Assembly: GCA_948938605.1 (NCBI GenBank)
Contig: CARAIG010000065.1
Span: forward strand, 1-54,335
Direction: 5' to 3'
Length of the DNA: 54,335 nucleotides
Origin: an uncultured Eubacteriales bacterium
GTDB lineage: Bacteria > Bacillota > Clostridia > Christensenellales > CAG-314
Of this stretch, positions 36,085 to 45,366 are shown in pieces. Each line of letters opens with the position of its first letter. Position 1 is the stretch's first letter. The position numbers were made by a program, and so were the translations under genes. The notes beneath the pieces were generated by a model. The model saw nothing but the letters and a program-made list of their open reading frames with translations. It was not told the DNA's origin and searched no databases.

Positions 36085-37458
36085 TTATTTTGTATTTTTG
36101 CCCTTATTCTTGCTGAAAGTAAGGCAATTTTCCAGCATTAGCTGTTTTTTGTTTTGTAAAAGATAATCTAAATTTTCTACTTTAATGTTAAACTTTTTTA
36201 ACGTATTCAGTAAATTGATGTCGAGCGCAATGTGTATGTCGTTAACGAACTCTTCGGGGAAGTCGTCGGTACGGTTGAGTCTGCTTTTGATTATAACCGT
36301 CATAGGGTGAATGTTTTTGCGGAAATGCGCCAACGCTTCGAAATTAAGTTGTTCGTATGTAAACGACATTATTGTTTTGTTGAAGTTTATTTCGGTTTTG
36401 CCGTTAATGTCGGTAACGGAGTTTTCGCCGAATACGGCGTCAGCCGAAGGCATTTCTGTTTGCTGTGGAAAGGCGCTTTCTTCGTTTTCGTCCCATAACG
36501 GCATTTGCAAAGTCAACGTTACGCCTTTTTCGTCAAATGTTACGTCGTAGCCGTTACCGCCGTCGGCGAACGTATCGGGGTGTTCTGCATATTCTTTAAG
36601 TATTTGCTGTTGCAATTCTTCTTTGGCTTTTTTTCGCATTTGTATATGCGATATGTCGGAAAAGTCAAACGGAAAGTTTTTATCGTAAAAATTTATTTCT
36701 TCTTTACCCAGCCAAAACAGTAACATTACAAACAGACCTATTGCGCCCAAAATACCAAACGCAAGCATAGCCCACAAAACAGCCTTCGAAGCCGTTGACA
36801 GTTCGGATATCGTTTCCGTTTCGGGATCCAAAACTATTGCTACAATAAGTAGTGCAAACAGTATTACTATATAACTTAAAGTGTATATCAATACAAACTT
36901 TCGCTTAGGACACGTTGGTTGACGCATGGACACAAATTCACCGAATTCTCGGCTCAGTTCGTGTTCGGCGGTGGGCTGTACGTTAAACCGCCAAATAAAC
37001 AATCCGCACGTTATAACGCATAATATAGCGGTAACTATAATAATGACTGTTTTAGTTTCGTTGTTTTCTGCCGTTTTGTCGGCAAGCGTTTCGTTAAAGT
37101 CCACAATAGTTTCGCCGTCAACAGTAAGTCCGAACGCCCAAGGGTTCGAAGCAAAAGTGTCTGCGGAAACAATCAAAGTGATTTTACTCCCCTTGTAACG
37201 GTGCAGGTCAATTTTTTCTTTATCCCAAACAACGTTGTATTGCTTGTTTTCGTCCAAAGTTACTGTGTTTGAGTCGTCTGTGTAAATTTCGTTAAGTATG
37301 CCCTCGACTTGAACGGTCTGTCCGTTTAAAGTTTTGTTGCCTATCAAATATATGCTGACTAAAACAGCAATCGCGCATAGGCAAAATACGCACATCAACG
37401 TGCAAAAAAGTTTTAATTTTTGTCTGGCTTTGCTTTCTACCAGTACTGTGTTGTTCAT
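36085..37458 (-). CDS. Four-helix membrane protein of unknown function
   Basis: 457 residues from the ATG at 37458, which has GGGAG five bases upstream; that site lies inside a slightly longer frame beginning at 37470. One helix near the N-terminus (~16-38) is followed by a ~90-residue extracytoplasmic beta domain (VQVEGILNEIYTDDSN...). Then come helices at ~138-157, ~190-210 and ~227-250, and a ~200-residue cytoplasmic C-terminal domain with a Lys-rich end. I do not recognise the family. It follows the GDPD gene by 31 bp and probably shares its transcript. Confidence 0.78.
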   Translation of the reverse strand: MNNTVLVESKARQKLKLFCTLMCVFCLCAIAVLVSIYLIGNKTLNGQTVQVEGILNEIYTDDSNTVTLDENKQYNVVWDKEKIDLHRYKGSKITLIVSADTFASNPWAFGLTVDGETIVDFNETLADKTAENNETKTVIIIVTAILCVITCGLFIWRFNVQPTAEHELSREFGEFVSMRQPTCPKRKFVLIYTLSYIVILFALLIVAIVLDPETETISELSTASKAVLWAMLAFGILGAIGLFVMLLFWLGKEEINFYDKNFPFDFSDISHIQMRKKAKEELQQQILKEYAEHPDTFADGGNGYDVTFDEKGVTLTLQMPLWDENEESAFPQQTEMPSADAVFGENSVTDINGKTEINFNKTIMSFTYEQLNFEALAHFRKNIHPMTVIIKSRLNRTDDFPEEFVNDIHIALDINLLNTLKKFNIKVENLDYLLQNKKQLMLENCLTFSKNKGKNTK

Positions 37459-37489
37459 ATCTTCTCCCAAAAGTAGTAACTAAAATGTA

Positions 37490-38527
37490 TTATTTTGCAA
37501 AAACCTCGTTGTAAACTTTTTGCAGAGTGTGGGGCAAATTAGTCATTATGCCGTCGGCTCCGATGCTTATAAGGTATTTCATATCGTCTTCGTCGTCAAT
37601 TGTCCAATAGTGTACGGCAATGTTATGTCGGTGAGCGGCATTTACAAACCATTTGCGGTCAAGGTGAATGTTTATTCCTTTAACGGTTTGTTCCATAGGT
37701 ATTTGCAAAACCGCAACGGGTTCGCTGTAAAACACGTCCATTGCAATGGCGGAACTTATTAACAGGGCTGCAACTCCCGAATCTTGCGGTGAAAACAGCA
37801 TTTGCGGGTGCGTCGTTGCCTTTATGTTTTTAAGTTCGTTGTAAATGTCTTTGTGGAAGGACGCTAAAACTACTCTGCCGAAAGCGTCGTATTGTTCGAC
37901 TATTTCTATTACCGCTTGTAATGCCCGCAGACCCGTTTCACCGCTTTGTTTAATTTCGACGTTAACGGTGTTGTCGGGGAATGCTTCCAGTACGTCGATT
38001 AGTCGCGTTACCATAAAAACATCGGGATCGCGGTTCGGCAAGCCGTTAGGATATTCGGGTACGTCGCAGGGAGTCACTTGCTTGTTTTGATAGTCTAAAT
38101 AAGGTGTTTTTTCAACAAACTCGCCGTCTACTTGTTTGTTGTAGTAGCCGAAATTGACCTTTTGGCTTACAAGGTCGGTGTAGTTCCATTCGGCAATGGC
38201 TCCGCTTGCGTTTGTTCGCCTGTCGAGAGTTGTATCGTGCGACATTATTACAACTCCGTCTTTGGTAATCGATACGTCCATTTCCAACATAACGTTTGGA
38301 TCGACGCTGTATGCGTTATAACACGCTTCCAGCGTGTTGTCGGGAAATTCTCTGTTTCCGCCTCCGTGCGCAATCAACAGCGGTTGGGCTGCCTTTTCGA
38401 TTATAAACGGATTTTCGTCCACGCTTTTGGGACGGGGCAGCAATGCTATTATCAGGTAGACGGCAAGTATTGCCGCTATTATAATGCAAAATAATTTCCA
38501 ATTGAACTTCCGTTTTGTTTTTGACAT
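37490..38527 (-). CDS. Membrane-anchored glycerophosphodiester phosphodiesterase
   Basis: 345 residues. An N-terminal anchor (~10-32) is followed by a TIM-barrel GDPD domain facing outside. The catalytic set is present: AHGGGNREFPDNT (His54), EMDVSITKDGVVIMSHDTTL (Glu82, Asp84, His97) and, later, VNVEIK. The C-terminal IGADGIMTNLPHTL is typical of the family. It hydrolyses glycerophosphodiesters, releasing glycerol 3-phosphate, or may act on teichoic acids. CGGAG precedes the ATG. It is the first gene of a two-gene operon. Confidence 0.93.
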   Translation of the reverse strand: MSKTKRKFNWKLFCIIIAAILAVYLIIALLPRPKSVDENPFIIEKAAQPLLIAHGGGNREFPDNTLEACYNAYSVDPNVMLEMDVSITKDGVVIMSHDTTLDRRTNASGAIAEWNYTDLVSQKVNFGYYNKQVDGEFVEKTPYLDYQNKQVTPCDVPEYPNGLPNRDPDVFMVTRLIDVLEAFPDNTVNVEIKQSGETGLRALQAVIEIVEQYDAFGRVVLASFHKDIYNELKNIKATTHPQMLFSPQDSGVAALLISSAIAMDVFYSEPVAVLQIPMEQTVKGINIHLDRKWFVNAAHRHNIAVHYWTIDDEDDMKYLISIGADGIMTNLPHTLQKVYNEVFAK

Positions 38528-38566
38528 AGTAGTATGCTCCGTTTTCTTATGTATGACTGAATATTG

Positions 38567-38596
38567 ATTATAGTGGTATTAAAGTATATCATACAA
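38567..38596 (-). promoter_or_regulatory. Promoter candidate for the GDPD operon
   Basis: On the complement TTGTAT, 18 bases, TATAAT (complement of 38567-38572), about 40 bases upstream of the GDPD start. Confidence 0.5.
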
Positions 38597-38753
38597 AACT
38601 GTTTTAATCAATAAGTTGTGCGCCGCGATTAAGACAAAAAATGAAAAACTCGCATAAGTTATCTATTTTTGCAGCGGTTTGCCGGTTTGTGGACATTAAG
38701 TTTGGCTGTATATGGCAATAGTTGCGCTATGTTTGCTCAGTATAACTAATGTT

Positions 38754-38782
38754 TTGACTGCTTAGTAAAACTGTGATATAAT
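38754..38782 (+). promoter_or_regulatory. Sigma-A promoter of the 38935 lipoprotein
   Basis: TTGACT (38754-38759), 17 bases, TATAAT (38777-38782). The predicted leader is about 145 bases long. Confidence 0.85.
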
Positions 38783-38850
38783 AGAATATATAATCAAGTT
38801 TAAGTACTTTTAACTAAAACTAACTACTGTTAACCGCTATTATACAACAC

Positions 38851-38897
38851 ATCACGCGAACGGAAATTTTAGGCGCATTTCTCTGTTCGTATGTGAT
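38851..38897 (+). other. Long imperfect hairpin in the 38935 leader
   Basis: ATCAC/GTGAT, CGAAC/GTTCG and GAAAT/ATTTC pair in nested order between 38851 and 38897, interrupted by small bulges. It sits between the promoter and the GAGG site (38923-38926), so it could affect mRNA stability or translation. It matches no RNA family I know. Confidence 0.45.
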
Positions 38898-38934
38898 ATT
38901 CAATTCAAAATATTTAAATCGCGAGGAAACAATT

Positions 38935-41715
38935 GTGAAACGCAAATTTTACTTAATTGCTGTTGCATTTATATTTGTATTTATTTTGTCTTTGTCGGCA
39001 TGCAATCCCGACGTCGAAGTAAAGGAATTTACCGTAACTGTGGTAAACGGCAGCGGCGGCGGAGTATTTAAAGAAAACTCAACTTGTACCGTAACTGCTA
39101 CGATAGGGGAAAATAAGGAATTTGTCGAATGGCAAGCGGACGGAGTGTCCGTATCGAAGGATAATCCGTATTCCTTTGCCGTAACCCAAAACATAACCTT
39201 GACGGCCGTAACCAAGGATAAGGACGTCAAGCCTAACCCCGATCCCGATCCGACGCCGATAGAATTAGGCGTGTTTGCGCGCAAATGGATTGGTAAGGAT
39301 AAGGAAAGCGGTATTTTGGATTTTGTTAACGGAATTTGGTCGATAGCAGACGATTTTAAAATCGTTTCGGTGTCGGGCGAAGGTAAGGATACTGTAATTG
39401 CCTGCGTTGCCGACGATATATCGTACAATATCACTTTGACGACGCAAGGCTTACTTAAAGTCACCGATGCCGAATATGACGAGTTATTCCACTTGTTTAT
39501 GCCGTCGGCAGATCCGTTCAACGGACTGTGGCAGCTGCAAGACGAAGACGTATACGCACTGTTTATAGCCGAACTTAACGAAGACAATTTATTCGGTTGG
39601 GCGCTTGTTGATTCGGACGGAAATATAGACAGCGATTATCTGATTACCGCAACTACTAAATTTGTGTTTGACAATAACGGCAATGCGCAGTTGCAATTTG
39701 TAAACGATTTTAATATAACTTATACTTTCGACGGCAGCGGCAACTTAATTGCAATTGGCGAAGATTTAACATATATTCCTACGGATAAGATGTTTGAAAG
39801 CAGTTATGTTTCAAACGACGGAACAATATATACGCTTAATGTTAACGATAGCAAAATTACAGTAAACGGTGTGCAATCGTCTTACGTTTTGCAATGCGGT
39901 CAATTCGGCGTAGGCATATACTTTTCTTACAACATACAAAATTACGGCTTAATTCAAACGCTTGACGGGGTTGCATTGTACTCCGCTAACGGACATCAAT
40001 TGCTTAAAACTGTGGACTCCGCACGTTATAACGGTGTTTGGCAAGGTAAATATATGTTGACTATAACAGACGGCGTGACGGCAACGCTCAACGGACAAAC
40101 CGCTACGCTTACAACAGCGGTTATTGACGGCGAATTGTATTTGTCGTTTACTATCGGTGCGTCGGTTTATACGGTATACCCTGTTGGGGAAAGCGAAGTG
40201 TCGTTGTATCTTGAATGTAGCGACGAAGCGGAAAGCGGTTATTACGTAAGCAATGTTGTGCCTAACAAATTTGTAGGCAGTTATGTAAACGAAACGGGGA
40301 CTTTAAGCATTTCAAACGATTTGACCGTTACAATCGGAACTAACGTATTCGACGATGGCGCATTGGTTGTATTGCCTAATTTGGATAGAGTCGAAGCCGT
40401 ATCGCCAAACGGATTTATAGGATTGCAACAAATTGCGTTAGCGTTTGACAACGCAAGTAAATACCTAATATGGTTTAATGACGGAGTTGCGGTATTAACC
40501 GATACCGACGATTGTGCAATCCAATCGGCATACTATACCGCGTCGGCTTTACAGGACTTGAAAGACAAGTTTTTAGACGGATTGAGTTCGGAGTTGGATA
40601 AATATACTATCGGCGGAACAAACCGCTTTACGTTGGAATTGGATTTTGCAAGCGGTAACGTCGTTATAGACGGCACAAGCGTTCCATTCGCTTGGAATTA
40701 TGCTGTTAAAGCCACCGGCGACGAATATGCCGTTATAACGTTTACTGCGACAGTTTTAGGCGAAATGTGCGATTGCACGTTGTATCCGTATTTCAATTGC
40801 GGCTATTTACGTTTGGAAACTAAACCCACAGGCAGCACTAAAAAAGCGGTTATTCGCAATATGACATCGCTAAGCGAGTACGAACAACTGTTGGGAACAA
40901 GTTATTACGTTAAAGACGGCGAATATACCAACAGCCTTAAATTTGAAAATGACGGCACGTTAATCGTTACAAATGCAAAACAAAATTTGGTTGAACGTCA
41001 TACCGAATACGAACTTACGCGCGATGACAAGTCGGGTGTGCTTGTTGTGACTTTTTTTGAAATACGTTCGTCTGTCAAGTTTGAAGTGTCCGTTTTTTGT
41101 GACATTATCGGTGTATCGGTTGCAATGGTTACCGACATTTATGTAAACGAAGCGTTGTTGGAAGTAATAGGTTCGTACTTTGACACCAACAATAAGGAAT
41201 GTTTGGAATTTTTAGCAAATACCAAGTACAAACTTGACGGTAACGGAATAGAAAGCGTTTTGTTTGCGCGAGCGTTTGAAAGTATCGTAATAAAAGACGG
41301 CAAGGTTACTTGCGTTTTTGACGGCGGAGTAATAGTGTTCGAAAACGGAATTGCAACCGTAACCTATACCGGCGGTACGTCGGCTGTTTATACCAAGCAA
41401 AATAAACTGCCGCAGGAAGCAACGCCTGTTCCGCCGCAATTTATAGGAGAATATCGCGATGGTGACGGCCGCGTTTATGTTGAAGTCTTGGCAGACAATA
41501 TGTTTTTGTACAATACTGACGGCGACGGTATTATCGGTTCTACCCAAGCGGTAAAATTCGATAAAGTTACAATAGACGGCGATACCGTTACGTGCGAAAA
41601 GACTTACACTAACGGTGTGTTCTCTTATACTGTCACTTTTGTATTCAACGGCAATTCGGTAACGGTGTACGACACCGACAACGATCCCGTTACATACACT
41701 AAGACGATTCAATAA
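38935..41715 (+). CDS. Large repeat lipoprotein with InlB-like domain
   Basis: 926 residues from GTG 38935, chosen because GAGG precedes it and the lipobox LSAC then gives Cys23; an upstream ATG at 38893 does not fit. Residues ~30-100 are a divergent InlB B-type repeat (FTVTVVNGSGGG...VEWQADG...NITLTAVTK). A Pro/Asp linker (PNPDPDPTP) follows. The rest is a series of ~100-residue beta repeats with patterns like YNGVWQGKYMLTITDGVTAT and FVGSYVNETGTLSISNDLTV, probably lipocalin-like. It is surface-exposed and its ligand is unknown. It has its own promoter and terminator, so it is a single-gene unit. Confidence 0.8.
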   Translation: MKRKFYLIAVAFIFVFILSLSACNPDVEVKEFTVTVVNGSGGGVFKENSTCTVTATIGENKEFVEWQADGVSVSKDNPYSFAVTQNITLTAVTKDKDVKPNPDPDPTPIELGVFARKWIGKDKESGILDFVNGIWSIADDFKIVSVSGEGKDTVIACVADDISYNITLTTQGLLKVTDAEYDELFHLFMPSADPFNGLWQLQDEDVYALFIAELNEDNLFGWALVDSDGNIDSDYLITATTKFVFDNNGNAQLQFVNDFNITYTFDGSGNLIAIGEDLTYIPTDKMFESSYVSNDGTIYTLNVNDSKITVNGVQSSYVLQCGQFGVGIYFSYNIQNYGLIQTLDGVALYSANGHQLLKTVDSARYNGVWQGKYMLTITDGVTATLNGQTATLTTAVIDGELYLSFTIGASVYTVYPVGESEVSLYLECSDEAESGYYVSNVVPNKFVGSYVNETGTLSISNDLTVTIGTNVFDDGALVVLPNLDRVEAVSPNGFIGLQQIALAFDNASKYLIWFNDGVAVLTDTDDCAIQSAYYTASALQDLKDKFLDGLSSELDKYTIGGTNRFTLELDFASGNVVIDGTSVPFAWNYAVKATGDEYAVITFTATVLGEMCDCTLYPYFNCGYLRLETKPTGSTKKAVIRNMTSLSEYEQLLGTSYYVKDGEYTNSLKFENDGTLIVTNAKQNLVERHTEYELTRDDKSGVLVVTFFEIRSSVKFEVSVFCDIIGVSVAMVTDIYVNEALLEVIGSYFDTNNKECLEFLANTKYKLDGNGIESVLFARAFESIVIKDGKVTCVFDGGVIVFENGIATVTYTGGTSAVYTKQNKLPQEATPVPPQFIGEYRDGDGRVYVEVLADNMFLYNTDGDGIIGSTQAVKFDKVTIDGDTVTCEKTYTNGVFSYTVTFVFNGNSVTVYDTDNDPVTYTKTIQ

Positions 41716-41787
41716 CGCTGTTTGCCGTTGTGCTTTTGTTTTTGCAAAAATTTACACATAAGGATAAAATAATACTTTTTTCAAATT

Positions 41788-41829
41788 AAAGACTGTTGCG
41801 CTAGTAATGCTTGCTGCGCACAGTCTTTT
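41788..41829 (+). terminator. Terminator of the 38935 lipoprotein
   Basis: AAAGACTGTTGCGC (41788-41801) pairs with GCGCACAGTCTTT (41816-41828) with one bulge, followed by T. Confidence 0.88.
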
Positions 41830-41975
41830 CATTGTTGTCGGTATTTAAAACGTATGCTATTCAGTGTGATAAAATTCAACAATGTTTGGATTGGAAAAAC
41901 GGTAATGCGTTTTCCGATTTGTAAAATTGCCTTGAAGTTTTTTTGCGAAAAGTTCAATTATTTTTATAAAATTAC

Positions 41976-42004
41976 TTGCAAATGCTCAAAATATATCATA
42001 TAAT
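41976..42004 (+). promoter_or_regulatory. Sigma-A promoter of the copper operon
   Basis: TTGCAA (41976-41981), 17 bases, TATAAT (41999-42004). The start would be near 42011, inside the CsoR box. Confidence 0.88.
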
Positions 42005-42010
42005 ATACAC

Positions 42011-42032
42011 ATACACCCCGTAGGGGGGTAAT
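42011..42032. promoter_or_regulatory. CsoR operator
   Basis: TACACCCCGTAGGGGGGTA (42012-42030) is a GC-rich pseudo-palindrome of the known CsoR type (TACCCCCCTAGGGGGTA-like) in AT-rich DNA. It overlaps the transcription start, so apo-CsoR would block copA. Confidence 0.85.
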
Positions 42033-42055
42033 CGATTTGTATAACGGAGTAAATA

Positions 42056-44680
42056 ATGAAAAAACATTTCGATGTGACGGGTATGACGTGTTCTGCTTGT
42101 TCTGCTCACGTAGAAAAGGCTGTATCTAAATTAGACGGCGTAAATACAGTTGCGGTAAGTTTGCTTACAAACAGTATGACTGTTGAGTACGACGAAAGCA
42201 AAACTTCGCAGGATGCAATTGTGAACGCTGTTGTAAAAGCGGGGTATAACGCATCAGTTAAAGGCGAGCAAAAGCAAGCAACGTCCAAATCCGAAAAACC
42301 GCAAACGACAGTGAGTTTAGCAAGGTTAATTATCTCTATTGTTTTTTGCGTAATATTAATGTATATATCGATGGGGCATATGGTCGGGCTTCCTTTGCCG
42401 CCGTTTTTAAGCGGACAGCAAAATGCAGTGTCGTTTGCTTTTGTGCAGTTTTTGTTGTGTCTGCCCGTTTGGTATGTTAACCGAAGTTATTTTATCGTAG
42501 GCTTTAAAAGGCTTTTTCAGCGTGCTCCCAATATGGACAGTCTTATTGCCGTAGGTTCGTTTGCGGGCGGTTTGTACGGTGTAATTGTAATATTTATAAT
42601 GAGTTTTGCGCTGGGACGCGGTGATACGGCAACAATCGAGCAGTATCGTCATTTACTTTATTTCGAATCGTCTGCAATGATATTGGCGCTTGTCGACTTG
42701 GGTAAGTATTTCGAAGGACGTTCCAAACTTAAAACTAGCGACGCAATAAACAAACTTAAAAAACTCGCTCCCGACAAGGCAATAGTGCTGGTGGACGGGG
42801 TTGAAACGGAAGTCGACGGTAAATCTCTTAAAGTCGGCGATATTATGGTTGTCAAGGCGGGAATGGTTTTTCCTGCCGACGGAACGGTCATTAGCGGTAA
42901 TTGCTTTGTGGACGAAAGCAGCGTAAACGGTGAAAGCCTGCCGTGCGAAAAGCAAATCGGCGATTTCGTAATAGGGGGAACCGTTAACGTAAGCGGTTAT
43001 GTTCAAGCGCAAGTAACCTCCGCAGGACAGGACAGTATGCTAAGCAAAATAATTGCTTTGGTGGAGGAAGCAGGCACGTCAAAAGCGCCCATTCAGCGTT
43101 TGGCAGACAAAATATCGGCAATTTTCGTTCCTATTGTAATGTCAATTTCCCTTGTCGCATTTATTGTTTGGATGTGCCTAGGGAAAGGCGTATCGCTAGC
43201 GCTGGATTTTGCAATATCGGTGTTGGTAATTTCCTGTCCCTGCGCTTTGGGGCTTGCGACGCCTGTTGCAGTTATGGTTGCAACAGGTAAAGCCGCCGAA
43301 CGCGGAGTGCTGATAAAGGACGGTGAAACGTTGGAGCGTTTGGCTTCGATTAAACAGGTAGTGTTGGATAAAACGGGTACATTGACAATAGGTAAGCCCC
43401 ATGTTGTAGAATATGTATCGACTGTTTCGGATGCTGAATTTTTTGCTCTTGTAGGCGGTATCGAAAAGCAAAGCGAACATCCCCTTGGGCGCGCTGTTGT
43501 AGACAAGGCGGAACAGTCGGGCGTAGCGCTCGTTACGCCTTCGCAATACGAAACACTTGCCGGCAAAGGAATATCCGCCGTTGCCGACGGCAAAAAAGTC
43601 GTTATTGGCAACAAGCGTTTAATGGATGAAAATAACGTTGATTTTTCAACGTATCAAACGAATTACGCCCGCTTGTCCGATTTAGCGCTTACGTGTTTAA
43701 TTGTAGCGGTTGACGGCGTTTACATCGGAATGATAGGCGTTGGCGACGAACTTAAACCTACCGCAAAGGAAGCGGTTACCCGCTTAAAGGCATTGAATGT
43801 CAAGCCGATAATGTTAACAGGCGACAATGCTCTTGCTGCAAAGGCAGTAGCCGACGAAGTTGGCATAGACGAATATTATGCCGAAGTATTGCCTGCCGAT
43901 AAAGAAAGGAAAGTGGCGCAAGTTATGAATTACGGAGTGACCGCAATGGTGGGCGACGGTATAAACGACGCGCCTGCATTAGTGCGCTCCGACATAGGTT
44001 TTGCGGTGTCGAGCGGTGCCGATATTGCTATGGACAGTGCCGACGTATTGCTTATGAATAACGACGTCCGCGCAGTTCCCGACGTTATCGAACTTAGCCG
44101 CAAAACGCGCCGCAATATAAAGCAAAACTTGTTTTGGGCGTTTTTCTATAATGCGTTAGGTATACCGCTTGCCGCAGGGGTATTGTATCTTACGCCCCTT
44201 GCTTTAAGGTTAAGTCCTATGATAGGCGCGCTTGCAATGAGTCTGTCAAGTCTGTTTGTCGTAACTAACGCTTTGCGTTTGCGGCTGTTTAAACCGTCTA
44301 AGCACATCGGTCAAAGCAATAAGAACAACCAAGCGATTTGCGATGAAAAAACCTGCGGAATGCAAGTAATCAAACAAATGCAAATAGAGCAGCAACCTGC
44401 AACTTGTAATACGGAAAGCAATTGTAAATTACCAAAAGAAACAAATCAAAAGGAGGAAAACATAATGAAATACCAATTGAAAATTGAAGGAATGATGTGT
44501 ATGCGTTGCGTATCGCACGTTACCAATGCGTTGAAGGCAATAGACGGAGTTGAAACAGTTGACGTTAATTTAGAAGCCGGTACGGCGGACGTCGCCGCTA
44601 ATTCCGCAGTTTCTGCCGAAATCCTGAAATCGGCGGTTGAAGCGCAAGACTATAAAGTTGTGGAGGTAAAAACAATATGA
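42056..44680 (+). CDS. copA: Copper-exporting P1B-ATPase with fused C-terminal CopZ domain
   Basis: An 874-residue Cu(I) efflux pump. The N-terminal HMA domain has GMTCSAC (Cys12, Cys15). The pump core follows with CPC (394-396) in the transport helix, the phosphorylation motif DKTGT (438-442), the SEHPLG His-Pro (475-476) and GDGIND (633-638). The last two helices (~700-745) contain YN and MSLSS copper-site signatures. A hydrophilic Cys-containing linker (~750-800) follows. The protein ends in a second HMA domain, MMCMRC (residues 813-818), which is unusual at the C-terminus. An internal AGGAGG and ATG start this last domain in frame. GGAG precedes the main ATG. Confidence 0.95.
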   Translation: MKKHFDVTGMTCSACSAHVEKAVSKLDGVNTVAVSLLTNSMTVEYDESKTSQDAIVNAVVKAGYNASVKGEQKQATSKSEKPQTTVSLARLIISIVFCVILMYISMGHMVGLPLPPFLSGQQNAVSFAFVQFLLCLPVWYVNRSYFIVGFKRLFQRAPNMDSLIAVGSFAGGLYGVIVIFIMSFALGRGDTATIEQYRHLLYFESSAMILALVDLGKYFEGRSKLKTSDAINKLKKLAPDKAIVLVDGVETEVDGKSLKVGDIMVVKAGMVFPADGTVISGNCFVDESSVNGESLPCEKQIGDFVIGGTVNVSGYVQAQVTSAGQDSMLSKIIALVEEAGTSKAPIQRLADKISAIFVPIVMSISLVAFIVWMCLGKGVSLALDFAISVLVISCPCALGLATPVAVMVATGKAAERGVLIKDGETLERLASIKQVVLDKTGTLTIGKPHVVEYVSTVSDAEFFALVGGIEKQSEHPLGRAVVDKAEQSGVALVTPSQYETLAGKGISAVADGKKVVIGNKRLMDENNVDFSTYQTNYARLSDLALTCLIVAVDGVYIGMIGVGDELKPTAKEAVTRLKALNVKPIMLTGDNALAAKAVADEVGIDEYYAEVLPADKERKVAQVMNYGVTAMVGDGINDAPALVRSDIGFAVSSGADIAMDSADVLLMNNDVRAVPDVIELSRKTRRNIKQNLFWAFFYNALGIPLAAGVLYLTPLALRLSPMIGALAMSLSSLFVVTNALRLRLFKPSKHIGQSNKNNQAICDEKTCGMQVIKQMQIEQQPATCNTESNCKLPKETNQKEENIMKYQLKIEGMMCMRCVSHVTNALKAIDGVETVDVNLEAGTADVAANSAVSAEILKSAVEAQDYKVVEVKTI
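44465..44680 (+). CDS. Internal-start CopZ-like copper chaperone (in frame within copA)
   Basis: 71 residues (MKYQLKIEGMMCMRCVSHVT...) identical to the C-terminus of CopA. AGGAGG at 44451-44456 is eight bases upstream of ATG 44465, codon 804 of copA. The size, the MxCxxC motif and the fold pattern are those of a free CopZ. Either copA and copZ fused by loss of a stop while the old start signals remained, or both forms are made on purpose. Free CopZ would carry Cu(I) to CopA and CsoR. Use of the start is inferred from signal quality. Confidence 0.65.
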   Translation: MKYQLKIEGMMCMRCVSHVTNALKAIDGVETVDVNLEAGTADVAANSAVSAEILKSAVEAQDYKVVEVKTI

Positions 44681-44934
44681 CGGGCGACAAAATTAGCGCG
44701 GCGCGTCTTTTGCGGACCGCAAGGGGGCAAATGGACGGCATTATAAAAATGATTGAAGACAACCGTTATTGCATCGACATTTCCAATCAAATTATGGCGT
44801 GCCAAGCGATACTTGCAAAGGTTAACAAGGAAGTTTTGCAGGCGCATATTTCCCATTGCGTAATGGATGCGTGCGGTGAGCAAGGCAAGGAAAAAGTTGC
44901 TGAAATCGCGCAAGTGCTAGACAAACTGTTGTAA
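44677..44934 (+). CDS. csoR: Copper-sensing repressor CsoR
   Basis: 85 residues. An all-helical dimeric or tetrameric repressor with the Cu(I) ligands spaced as in the M. tuberculosis protein: Cys32, His57, Cys61. The start overlaps the copA stop (ATGA). It represses from the operator at 42011-42032, so the operon is induced by copper. Extra Cys42 and Cys66 lie outside the usual ligand set. Confidence 0.94.
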   Translation: MTGDKISAARLLRTARGQMDGIIKMIEDNRYCIDISNQIMACQAILAKVNKEVLQAHISHCVMDACGEQGKEKVAEIAQVLDKLL

Positions 44935-44965
44935 TTTTGCGTAATCAAAATTGCGCAGAGCAAAT

Positions 44966-45047
44966 ATACGGTTATGCCGTATTTTTGTTCAATTGTTTGT
45001 AAAACGTCGGTTCGGAGTATAGTCCGTAACCGACGTTTTGCGTTTTT
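44966..45047 (+). terminator. Tandem terminators after csoR
   Basis: The first is ATACGG/CCGTAT with T-run (44966-44986). The second is a long stem, AAAACGTCGGTT-CGGA (45001-45016) with TCCG-AACCGACGTTTT (45023-45039), one bulge, then GCGTTTTT. Together they insulate the copper operon from the sporulation genes. Confidence 0.85.
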
Positions 45048-45093
45048 ACAGTCTTTTGTTTTGTTTGGCAAATTTCCGTCATATACTAGCGGT

Positions 45094-45366
45094 ATGAATA
45101 ATTCTTTTAATGATAGCATAGCGCAAATATGCGGATTGGAACTGTCTGCCCTTGTGGGCAGTTACAAGTATTCCGTTTTCGGCGGAACGACAGTCGTAGT
45201 AGAAGGACACAAAGGTATAACCAATTATTCGGACAATGAAATTAGTTTTCGTTTGTCCGACGGCGTTTTAACGATTGCGGGCAGCGATCTCAAAATTAAA
45301 TGCCTAAGTAAAAATTTTGCAGTGATAACGGGGCGGATAAACAATGTCGGGGTGATGTCAAAATGA
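45094..45366 (+). CDS. yqfC: Sporulation protein YqfC (YabP family)
   Basis: 90 residues from ATG 45094. The frame extends upstream but residues before this point look non-coding. The YabP/YqfC core is clear (GTTVVVEGHKGITNYSDNEI, then ISFRLSDGVLTIAG). It is expressed in the mother cell in Bacillus and sits just upstream of yqfD, as here (ATGA overlap). No good ribosome binding site is visible, so the start could be a few codons off. Confidence 0.85.
   Translation: MNNSFNDSIAQICGLELSALVGSYKYSVFGGTTVVVEGHKGITNYSDNEISFRLSDGVLTIAGSDLKIKCLSKNFAVITGRINNVGVMSK

Noticed and set aside
38949..39587. 212-residue minus-strand Ser-rich frame
   Set aside because: Shadow of the lipoprotein gene; Ser/Pro-rich composition comes from the opposite strand.
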